This document shows positions 39,151-51,100 of a DNA stretch of 64,000 nt, in pieces. The position numbers and the translations under genes were made by a program. Below the pieces are notes generated by a model. The model was given only the letters and a program-made list of their open reading frames with translations, ran no database searches and was not told where the DNA came from. Each line of letters opens with the position of its first letter. Positions within the stretch are counted from its first letter, which is position 1. Origin of the DNA: Antedon bifida (taxonomy: Eukaryota > Echinodermata > Crinoidea > Comatulida > Antedonidae); NCBI GenBank assembly GCA_963402885.1, contig OY727093.1, positions 4,588,001-4,652,000 of the forward strand, given 5' to 3'.

Positions 39151-41261
39151 CTCAAAAGGGTTATATAAAAGGAAGATTTGGAGGAGAAAATATAAGATTA
39201 GTGGAAGATTTATTAACTTATACAAAAGATAAAAATATACCAGGTGCGATGATATTCCTTGACTTCGCCAAAGCCTTTGATTCAATAGATAGAAACCTAA
39301 TGTTCAAAGTTCTGGAAAAATTTAGATTTGGTAAATCGTTCATAAAATGGATACAAATAATTTACACGGATACAATGTGTAAAATAACTAATAATGGTTG
39401 GATATCCAAAACTTTTAAAATGAACTGTGGAGTAAGACAGGGCTGTCCATTGTCCGCATTGTTATTTATTTTAGTTGCCGAAATCATGGCAATTAACATA
39501 CGAGAAAATAGACACTGCAAAGGTATTAAACTACCAAGCACCGAACACAATGATAATATAGTAAAAATTGCACAATTGGCAGATGATACTGTAATTTTCA
39601 CAAGTGAAGGACGCAGTTTAGAAATTTTTTTTAATGAAATACATATGTTTTGTAACATATCAGGTCTAAAATTGAATAAAAAAAAAACAAAAGGCATTTG
39701 GATTGGTTCAAGTAGATTTAGTAACTCCACTCCGTTCAATATTGCATGGACGAAGGAACCAATAAAATTTCTTGGAATATATGTTGGCTATAATACCAAT
39801 TCTTGTGAAAAAAAAAATTGGGATGACAAAATTATTAATTTAAAAAATACATTAAAATTATGGGAAAAAAGATATTTATCCTTTCTTGGGAAAATAACAA
39901 TTATTAAAACACTGGCTATATCCAAACTTATATACAACGCCAGTATTATAGATGTACCTACACATATTTTTCCTCTAGTTGAAAAAGAAATTTTTCATTT
40001 CCTATGGGGAGGAAAAAAGGAAAAAATTAAAAGAAAAACACTTATCAATAAAATTGAAGACGGTGGTCTCAACATGGTAGATTTTAATGTTTTAGTTAAG
40101 TCTTTAAAACTGAGTTGGATCAAGAGGCTATTAAGCCCTGACCCTGGGAAATGGAAATTCATTCCGAAATACTATATGTATCCATTTGAATGTACAGTTA
40201 AAATTACTAAAATGAATAAAGAAAACCATACAACTTTAAAAGACATGCCAATATTTTATCTACAATTATTAAATGCGGCTGTGATTCTAAACAATATTAT
40301 AAGTTCAGAACCACTAACTGCAAATGAAATCAAATCTCAACAGCTGTGGGAAAATAAATATATAACTCTGCAAGGTAATTCAATGTACCTTAGCAATTGG
40401 TTAAATTTGGGATTCCGAACAATAAATGATATCATTATTAATAATGAACTAATAACATACCAAGAGTTGCTTCCCAAGTTGATTCATAAAGAAAATGGTT
40501 TCATAGAATATTTCTCAATTATCAATGCTATACCAAATAAATGGAAACAAATAGTAACATCACCAATTGTTGAAAATGTAAATGATAAATATGTAGATAT
40601 AAGTTTATTTTATAAGAAAAACAAATCTTCAATATTTTATAGACACATTGTTAATAACAAAGCATCCATTCCAATATCTCAAGCAAAGTGGGAATTTGAA
40701 TTAGGTGTTGAGTTAAATTGGCATAAAATATGGTTTAATAAAGTTGTTAGCTCTAAACATATAGTTAAAGTTTGTCAATTTAATTTCAAGCTGTTGCACA
40801 GAATGTTAGCATGTAGTTCAAAGCTGAAATTATGGAGGTTAGTGGAAACTGACCTATGCAAAAAATGTAAAACTGAAATAGAAAATGAAAAACACATGAT
40901 ATTTCTTTGTAAAACAATTCAACCAGTCTGGAGAAAGTTTGATTTAATGATTGTAACGTGTTTCCCTGCCAACGAAACACGCCATCAATTTTCCAGTTGG
41001 ATAAACATTGTTACAGGGAATACTAACAGCAAACTCATAAATGAACTTATTTCTATTTTCTGTTTTTGTATTTATAAGTCAGGTTTTACCTATAATAATT
41101 TATTAAAAGAAGAAAATGTTTCACAAACAATATGGAACGTATACAAAACGGAACTTTCCAATTTAATAAAATATGAACATGCATGTAACTTTATCAAAGC
41201 TGAACAAAAATGGGCTAACGTAAAAGAAAAACTGTTTTTAGACTTTTTTAGTACGTTTTGA
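39151..41261 (+). CDS. LINE ORF2 second copy, RT to C-terminal zinc motif, 5'-truncated
   Basis: LINE text starts abruptly at QKGYIKGRF, and an open frame with first Met at 39201 runs 686 codons to a TGA at 41261. It repeats the RT core of the first copy almost base for base up to 39871, then continues through the thumb (FLGKITIIKTLAISKLIYN), the connecting domain and a C-terminal CKKC-x10-H-x4-C type zinc motif (CKKCKTEIENEKHMIFLC). Lacking the endonuclease and the start of RT, it is not an autonomous element. The intact reading frame means a young insertion or recent duplication. The 3' end is probably at or before the TA repeat near 41.57 kb. Confidence 0.9.
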
Positions 41262-42170
41262 TAGTTATAAATATATATCTATGCTCCTCCGTAATACGAT
41301 GAGGATGAAAGAGTTTCGCTATCCAATCGAAGATGAAAAATACCATAAAAACCCCAGTGGTCTAAAAGTTAAGAAAAATCTGCATATCAAGCAAACTGTT
41401 CCCGGTTTTTAATTTCGATTTTAGCGACTTTTCCATCTTTATCGTTTGAATTTTTCTGTACCTGTGATGAGTATATGTATAATATGTATATATATATTTA
41501 ATTTAATAGATATACAAATATTTTAATATTGATGTATAAAGTTATTTTAAGTCTTTTTATTGGTATAGATATATATATATATATATAAGTTTTACATCCG
41601 AGTATGAAGCGTCTCACATACACACAGAGCCAAAATACTATTTTGGACTTGCACCGTGTATGGACTCTAACCTTACGGTTTTCATTAAATAGATCATTCC
41701 ATCCTATCGATTCTAAATACCTTATTTTTCAAACTTTTGCATTCTTCTTACTCATCTCATTCATTTTTGTCTTGGTGAAAAGGGAGGGTATTTTATATTC
41801 CTCCCCTGAGTTTATAGCCTCTCTACCCGAACACGAGCTTTATAGAATAATTACAACTGTACAACATTGTACGTTTTTAATCAATTTTTATCGTCTTTTA
41901 TTAGGCATTTTGTTAATTATTTTATATATTTAAATTACTTTTTTTAAATGTAAAATAATGAATGCAATGTTTTTATTACAATTACTTTTAACATTGTAAG
42001 ATATAAACGAGAGGAAAAAATATGTTTAAAAAGTATGATATGAGTATGATAATAAAAGTGGGACGAACCCACACAAGACAAAAAAAAAAAATAACAAAGT
42101 GTGACTTTGATTTTTTGATAAATAGCAGTCATTTTGTCTTTGTCACTATAAACAGATCTCACCAGATGTC
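41262..42170. other. LINE 3' tail and SETX upstream region
   Basis: No gene is seen. It includes the LINE 3' non-coding part and a (TA)n run at about 41566-41588. The SETX promoter or 5' UTR probably lies in 41.6-42.17 kb; a CACCAG acceptor-like sequence ends just before the ATG region. Confidence 0.45.
41566..41588. repeat. (TA)n microsatellite
   Basis: About eleven TA dinucleotides, possibly the simple-repeat tail of the LINE. Confidence 0.75.
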
Positions 42171-45100
42171 ATGGATTCTTCAGATTCTGAAGACTGTTTC
42201 TGGTGCCATTCAAATTCAGAAGATATTTTCGAAGAATATATAAGAATACCTGACTGGCTGAACAAAGCAAATAATAGTTTAAAGCACTGCATAGAATGTG
42301 TTAAGAGTTACCACAAAGGAAGATATGAGTTTGTAGATCGTATACCTGATGGAGAACAGGTACTATTTTTTCTTGACATTTAACCTTTACATGGTCCAAC
42401 TCTAAAGGCTAGGGATGACCGATCACATACTAATTTTTGTGCTGTCAAAAAGTATGTATATACAGTACAATAATTAAAAAATAAAATAAGAAGATGTATG
42501 ACCATATTAATTAACCTTACAATTATTCCTCTGTGGGATAATGAACGTCCATTCGTATAATACCATTCAAGCAATTATGGTCAAGGTGCTGTGGACTGAA
42601 TGTTTTACTTTTCAACTATGTGCTTCTTCACTAATGGCTGTGCCATGTCAAAGAAGTGAACATATTTTTAAATATAAAATTTTATACTATAGTATAGTAC
42701 ACAAATAATGAATAATTTATGATTTGAATGGCTAGAATATTTTCATTGGTTGAAAGATTGACTGTTTTCCAATTGTTTGTTGGACACACCTTTATTGAGG
42801 ATTATAAGGAAACATTTTTGAGTAAATTTTTGCTTTGTTATAGGCTCTTTTTGCAATTGAGGTAGAGCGACTGTTAAACTCCTTTGATGGACTAATAACA
42901 AGACATGAGCAAAGTCTAAATGACAACCAAGTTAACAGTAATGATAACCAGGTTAACAGTGATGATAACCAGGTTAACAGTAATGAAGAGATGAACTTCA
43001 AGTGGTGTCGATCACAATCCCAATATGATTTCCCTCTACCAATCCCGGTACAAGAAATCCTTATGTTTCCATTTTATCTTCAAGATATAGAAGTTGGTAA
43101 GTTAATGCTTAAAGTGTCTCGATTGATTCAAATTTTAAATCCGAGTGACGGCAAACGTTTCAGACATTTAATCCGTCTATATGTCTCTTCTCTCAGAAGC
43201 TAATTTTTTTAAAGATGAAAATGTGTATATTTTAACTCAGTAGTATTTTATAAATATTTTAAGGTTTTTAATATAATTGTTTATACAGTTTTCAACACTC
43301 ATGCTTTTTATCTATTTTTTATTTTTTTATATTTTAATGTATTTTATAGTATAATAACCAAAAGAAATTTCCATTTTATGAACGAATATATAATCTTATA
43401 ATAATATAATAGTATATCATATTTGATACAGTAAACCAAAGGCAGAACTTATTTTATAGGGATGTACAACAAGTTTTATGTTATTGAGTATGAATGTAAT
43501 GTAATTTAATAATGTATGTTTTTTATTGTATGTTACAGATAGGAAGTTTTGTCGCCTAATGACAGTTCTTCAGAAAGTTGAACAGCTGCAAGTTATGCCT
43601 CAAGATCAACCTTACTGTGGATTGTTCTTGCTTTTAATTCATCCCTGTCATTTGGTAAGACTAAGATAATAAATTAATAGATCCTCTATTAAGGGGACAC
43701 CTTCATGACCCAAGTTTCCACTTAAGCTTTTTTTCCCTTCCACTAATATGCATTGCAAGAACATAAGAGGGTTTGCAGCAGTGTTGCATGTATTGACCTT
43801 CGTTTCTTTCACTATAAAGTATAAAATGTCCCATTAATAGGGACGTCACCAGATTATTTAATTATTTATTATGGTTTAAAAACATCTGTTACACCAGCAG
43901 CAAAAGCTGAAAAGGATGGATTACAATAAAAAAACACAAGAAATCAACATACTATACAAATATATATGATTTAAAAAAAAAACTAGTTGCAAGAAGTTAA
44001 CCTACAAATTACACCTATGCCTCTCAAAACTATTGTACCACCTCTGTGAGATTTAGTACTGGGTCAGATTTATATGGCGGTAATCTCGTAGAAGCCAAAA
44101 CACCTTTACCAAATGCTAGGATAAGGTTTTCTATACTCAAAGCAACTAACCCAACATTATCAACCTGGGCCAGACCATCATTATCCTTATCTCTTTTGTA
44201 TTCTTTCAATTTGATTAGATTGTTGGGTAGGGTGGGTGTCCCAACGAGAGGAGTTCTATTGTAAGGAGTTAAGTACTCTGAATGAAATACTTGGCAAAAT
44301 GCACAGAAGGACAGAGGGTGTGCTATTTAATAATATTTCGATAAGCTTTTATCAATCAAACTTCTATACATACAAAAAAAAACAAAGCAAGTAATATATA
44401 GTAATAAAAATTTACTGTAGAACTGTGCATTATACAGTATTTAGATTAGATTAGATTTTTGACACTAAAATTTCTCTTTTAAGGTTGCAAAATTTGCAAA
44501 AGATTCACTATTTTTTTATAAAAATACGGAAATGGAGATTTCTGATGAATTGGCAGTTATCAGGTTAATTTTGTCCGTCATCAGTTTTGATTTGTTTGAA
44601 AATCATCTTGTCTCAGATGACCCTCCAAGTGCTCTTCGCTTTTTATCAAAACATTTGTTTCCTACGCAACCATTGGGTTACTGGCAAGGTATGTATGTAG
44701 ACATGTAGTCATAATGTGTTTATATTTTTTTATTTTTTTCAACAGCGAGTAACTCGCCAATTAATAATAATATCCTGGATTTATATAGCGCCTAATGTTG
44801 TGAAACCTCTAAGCGCTGAACATTATTACCCCAGTCATTTTTTCCTGATCAAACACTCCCATAATGCAGCTAGTAATCAGCGCAAAGTTGTGTCTTCCCG
44901 GATCTAAGCGGGTTCCCATTTATACACCTGGGTGGAGAGAGGCAAACGTAAGTAAAGTATCTTGCCTAAGGAATTACAGGATAGATAAACTATTTTATAA
45001 TTTACCATGCTCATTTGAGGCTTAGTGAATGGATTGAAAGAGTCGTGAGTTACAACCTTACACTAAAGTCAGGATTGAACTCTGGACTTTTTTTTCTGGC

Positions 45101-48100
45101 AAGGTATACAATATAGATATGTACATCTTCTCCATATGACGCTTAGAAAGTATATACCGAATCAAAATATTATCGTGCTTTATTTTTTTTTAATGTAGTT
45201 TTTCTGTAATTCAACGCATTTTTTGTCTTATTATTTTATTATTACTTCAAAATATGTTCAATTACGTAAACAAGTTTAAACACGTCGAGTGGTTTGTGCA
45301 CCATTGATGCTCTTGTAAATTAACTAGTCTTGTTTAGTTACCTAAACTAGTTAGTTAGTCTAACTTAACTGGTCTTATATTACAGGTTATGATGAAATTG
45401 AAATAATTAACTGTTGTTAGACAACATTTTGTTATTACATAAATAAGAATTACTTGTAAAAATCAGATCACTGTAAAGAAATTATTTTGAAAATGTAGGG
45501 TTATGTTTTCTGCTACAAGTACTTGGCAATGACAGCTTAAATGACCTTGGCAGCAGCGTGCATGAACAAATGACCTGCATTTTTTACTCTTCTCTTGGTA
45601 AGTACTGTGTTGATGCAATTCATGAATTTTAAAAGAGAAAAAAAGTGAAAAATTCTATTTAAAACAAGGCCATATACATGGCTGCAGTCGCGTGCTCAAG
45701 TTAGTGTTTACCGACCAACCGACCGACCAATCGACCGACATAGTGAGCTGTAGAGTCACGTTACACGCGACTAAAAAGAAAAAAAGAAATATCGTAAATG
45801 CTCTGGTATGATCCCACCCACTAGAACACAAAATTTGTCCGACTTTGGTGGGTGGGCATATACACAGGGAAACCCTAAATTGGTGAGCATTTCTTGTGAA
45901 TAAATTACCTCCAATTTCTTGGCAGCAGAAATAGGATTTTTGGAAATGTTAATGTTTTTTTTGTCAATGATAAACCACTAATTTAATGGTTATTTGGGAG
46001 CACAAATTTAGCAGAAACAAAATTTAAGAATTATAATTTTGGTTTATTTGGCCTTATGCAGCAGAAACCCATTGTTTTGTGAGTTGTATACTGTACTCTC
46101 GTAGAACAGTCTTTAAATGAAGAAGTCACCCAGTATGAATCTATTAAATAATTAATTTTCTGACAAAATATAATTGTTTATTTTTACAGAATCCTCTAAC
46201 AATGAGACATTTTGGCCAAAACTTGAAGGTTTCCACCAACTTCTGGATAAATTAGGATTTCGTGTTTGGCAGTATTTGTCTGCTCCCATTCAAGATGTTT
46301 TTGAATGTATTTTTGACCATGAGTGCATTCAAGAAGCCATCAACCATCTGAAAGAGTAAGATTGGCATTCTATCTTTTTATCTACTAATATCAAAGTATT
46401 CAGTGCAAATAGAAATAAAAAATTGTTTGTTTAAAAAGCTTGTGGTTGAAATATATATGTACATTTTTTTTACCAAAGGAATTATGAAAAATCTGTATTT
46501 TGAACAAACAAACACACATGTCGACTACAGTTTGACTTTCGTTGCTTTGTTTTATACAAAAATATTGATTAACCAATCAGTAGGTTTATGATTATTTGAT
46601 AATTAAACTGTTTTTTTCAGTCAATGTCCTTCAATTGCATTTTTACTGAACTTTTTCTGTTTCTTTTTCTTCTGAAGAAAGAAAGACCACTGCAATTAAA
46701 AAAAGCTGAGAGTTATTGACCATGACAAAATTGCATCCATTTTATTTTATGTGTTGATGTTATTTTTCTATATTTATTATAGCCCAATGTGCTAATTGTA
46801 TCTGGTAACATTTTAAAAAACTATGTTTTTTTTCTCATTTTTTTCAGCGATAATCAGGAAAGAAACATAAATCAAAGAAAAGACCAATTTTCAAAAAAGG
46901 AATGTGATAAATCCAACCCATATACTTGGGTGAAAGCTTTTGTATCATCATTGTTGGATTCAATAGAATTAAGCAATCAATTTATCATCACAGTGCTTGA
47001 CAAATTTGTTAAAATGATAAATGATGAGTTGTGCAGGAATATCTTTTTGAGTCTAACAAACCGAAGACCAAGTCTGTTCTTAAAACACATGATAGAGTGT
47101 TTGGTTGAGGTATTGGAATGTATGAAGAGCGTCCATTTCCATGGTATGGCATCCATTAATTATTCTGCAAGTTTTGAAGTTATCACTCGCTTTCTAACGA
47201 AGTATCCCCTACAAATAACTGATCACATCTCTGAAAATTGGCAGGACACACCAGTAACATTTTTCAAAAAGATGCTCCAATTGTGTTTGGAACATGTATA
47301 TATGAAGGAATCAAAGGCCTTGGTTATTGAATTGGATAAGGTTTTGTCGAGAGAAATAGTTTTTGAGGTTATTAATGCAGATGTTCTAAAAACACTGTTA
47401 GAAAAAGCTGTTGAAAAGCTAAGCTCTATTCCAATTGGAGAAATGACTGTGGAAGACTATGAGGAGTGTGATTATCCATTCATACCATTTGAAATCAAAA
47501 TAGAGCCTCCAGATGATACTGATTCCAATTCTAGTCAACACCATGGTTTTAATAAAGAAGACATGGATCAACTAGTAGCAGAAGAAAACGACAAAAGAGA
47601 GATTGGGGAAACAGTTGAAAAAGAGGTTGAGGAAGTGGTCGAAAAAGGGGTTGAGGAAATGGTCAAGAAAGAAGTTGATGAAATGGTCGAAGAAGGGTTT
47701 GAGAAAATGGTCAAAACCAAAGGAAATGATGATTATATCTGGATAAGTTCTGATGATGAAGATCAAATTTCAGGTCAGTAATGATTGTGCTATATAATTA
47801 GTTTTATACTATTGATGATAACCAGAGATAATGCTAGACAATTACAGTATAGAAGGTCGGTGTCAAAGGGTAGTGGTGGGAAAAAACATTCTTATCTAAA
47901 TGTTTCTTGGGTGTGGGTGTTTCTAGGCTGTGTAGAATTCTTCGAAGAAGGTGAGTTCCCCAACCCACCTCTGAGCAGCACACATATCCTTCAGAAGTTT
48001 TTAGAAATTAAGTCTGCTAGCAGATTCTCTGCCTATACTGTAAGTAAAGTATTAAATCATCCAATTAAAAGTTAACCTGCTGATAAAATGCATTATCACT

Positions 48101-51100
48101 TTTTGCACTTTTACAATATATTTGCCATTGAATTAAATGTCAACCATTTTTTTAATCAATATTTCTGTTATGCCCAGTAAGCAGTATCTGCTGACCATGT
48201 TTTGTTTTTCCTTTCTGGCAACAATTTAAAATGCTACTAACTAGACTAGTTGACAACTCTGATTTCCTCCATGACTGGTAACACCTCCCATTTATGTGTT
48301 GTTCACAAATTTGGGTCAAAATCACATAAGGGTCAGGAAGGGGTAAATTTTAATTTAAAACTTTGCACATATGTATTTTTAGGATAAACCTTTTGTGAAA
48401 GAAAGATTGTCTAATGGTGTTTTTAATTACCAATTTATTTAGCTGATGAAGTAGGAGAAATAGATGTGTTTAAGTTTGGATGTAGTACGAAATTGGTTGT
48501 CAGTCTTAAGAAATTAAAGTTTGAAGGTAAGACAAACACAGCTGTAGGAATTAACAATAGCATTGTTAAAAGTGTGCATGATGTCAATACAGCAGTGACA
48601 GTAACTGTGTTTTGCACAGACAGCAGCCCTATGTTCTCTCTCAAGACTTGTGTAAAAGGGAATCACATTTTTGTTAAAGCATTTTATTTTTCACCGTTGA
48701 ACATTAATTAAAGATGTATTGTCCCCCTGAAAAAATTATTGTTAAAACATTTTTTTTTAATATTCCATTTTAATGTACTGTAACATAAAAAATGTATTTA
48801 CCTGAAAAATGTAATTTAAAGCAAAAAATGGTCAAATTGGCTGCCAGACAATGGATTTTTGGTTGAATTTAACCATTTATTTTCCCGTTTTTTTGTCTAT
48901 GGAAGTTATTAACTTTATTAAAACTACAAAATAACAATAGCATATTCAAAGTCTGATTAAATTAATCTTCATTTTCATGTTTTTGGGGGACAATACATCT
49001 TTAATTAAAGATACTAGACCTACAATTGTTGACGTTTGTAAAAATAGGGCATATATCTTACTTTAAAAATATTAAACCAGGTCATTCCTTGTCTTAAATG
49101 TACGTTTTATGGTAAATTATGATAAAAAGAGAGAAACAATACATTACCTAAGTGGCTCGCGTCGAATGTCCTCTAGTGGACGGCCTAGTTTATATAGAAT
49201 CATTTTTGTAAGGCTAACTGCTAAATAGTGGTAATGTATGAACATCGTACACTATGTTTAGGCCTAGCCTGACATTTTCTTGTTACTAATTCATTTTTTG
49301 GCAAAATCCGTTAATAATAATTGGGAAAGACCTGGTATTTTCGCTAAAAAGTTATGGTTCTTTTATTTGGTTATCTTTCACACAATCGATCGAATTGAGT
49401 GCATCACAATATGAAGATTAATCTGCGCGCAATGCATGTTAGGATTAATAGCGGGCCGCTATAATTATTAGAGTTCCCTTATTTTTCTACCGTTTAAAGA
49501 TTATTATTATTGCAATAGGTTCATATAGTATTTATTTTTACATAAAGCAAAAAAATGTAGGTCTAGTGTCTTTAAGTTTCCACAGCAAGTTTTCTTACCC
49601 AGTGTAAAAGAAAAACATTTTTTAACATGTTGTTGTATATGAATAAACAATAATACTATTTTTATTCTTGAATCTTGGCCATACTAAAATAATTGACATC
49701 ATCAAACCACACTATTAAATCATCTGGGATATACTGTACTAATAACTATACTATAGTAGACTGGGATAGAGGTGTTCATATTTCCAAGTAGTATTTGAAA
49801 CTGAGACGCTCTACTTGGATGTAAAACAAAAAGTTATATGTCCTTTTACAGTTTTTCTACTAAACTGGTAGTAAGAATTATTAAAAAGAATGAAGTTGAA
49901 ACCTTTAACACCACATTCAATTATTTTACAGATATAGAGTCATATTCTGAACAAACTAGTTATATTCCTAATGACAACAGTCGCCCGGAGCATGGAAGAG
50001 AAAATTATAACAAACACAGAGTAGTTAAACAAGAAAAAACCTTGTTATACTCTGAACAGTTTTCTACTGATGTTAGTGACCAAGACATCTTTCAGCAAGA
50101 TCTTCAAGCATATCCTGAACATCACAGTGACCAAGACACTTTTCCACAAGACACTCAAGTATATCCTGAACATCACAGTGACCAAGACACTCTTTCACCA
50201 CAAGACATTCAAGCATATCCTGAACATTACAGTGACCAAGAAACTCTTCCACAAGACACTCAAGTATATCCTGAAGATTACAGTGACCAAGAAACTCTTG
50301 CACAAGACACTCAAGCATATCCTGAACATTACAGTGACCAAGAAACTCTTCCACAAGACACTCAAGTATATCCTGAAGATTACAGTGACCAAGAAACTCT
50401 TGCACAAGACACTCAAGTATATCCTGAACATTACAGTGACCAAGAAACTCTTGCACAAGACACTCAAGTATATCCTGAACATTACAGTGACCAAGAAACT
50501 CTTCCACAAGACACTCAAGTATATCCTGAACATTACAGTGACCAAGAAACTCTTCCACAAGACACTCAAGTATATCCTGAAGATTACAGTGACCAAGAAA
50601 CTCTTCCACAAGACACTCAAGCATATCCTGAACATTACAGTGACCAAGAAACTCTTCCACAAGACACTCAAGTATATCCAGAACATTACAGTGACCAAGA
50701 TATAAGCACTAAAGAAACTCAATCTTATTCTGAACATCCACAACATACTTATAAGCATGTTGTTTTGCAAGATAGCACTAGTGAAACATCTCCTACACAT
50801 AGTAGTGATGAACCTGATAAAATGAACAACACTAAACATGTTTCACCAAGCATGAAAAATGAAAATACTAAACCTTCACTATCAAATGTGCCTGTAATTC
50901 AGCGTTTAAAAAGTTCTCCTGTTTGTAAAAAAATAAAGGCGGTTCTAAGAAGTAAGAAACAAAAGAGACATGAAAGAAGTAATTCAGATTCGAACAGAAA
51001 TGAAAGAAAACATTTGGAATTTCCAACTGACGGCCTATCAACTTCCAGCAGTTCTTCTGCAGAAATTTCTGATTTTTCTCCAAATGGTAAAAGTGTTTAT

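Noticed and set aside
38114-39739. Two identical 125-codon minus-strand frames.
   Set aside because: They are antisense shadows of the duplicated LINE reverse transcriptase.
50073-50839. Minus-strand ORFs of 195 and 214 codons.
   Set aside because: They are antisense to the 51 bp coding repeat of SETX. The plus frame is the one continuous with the gene.
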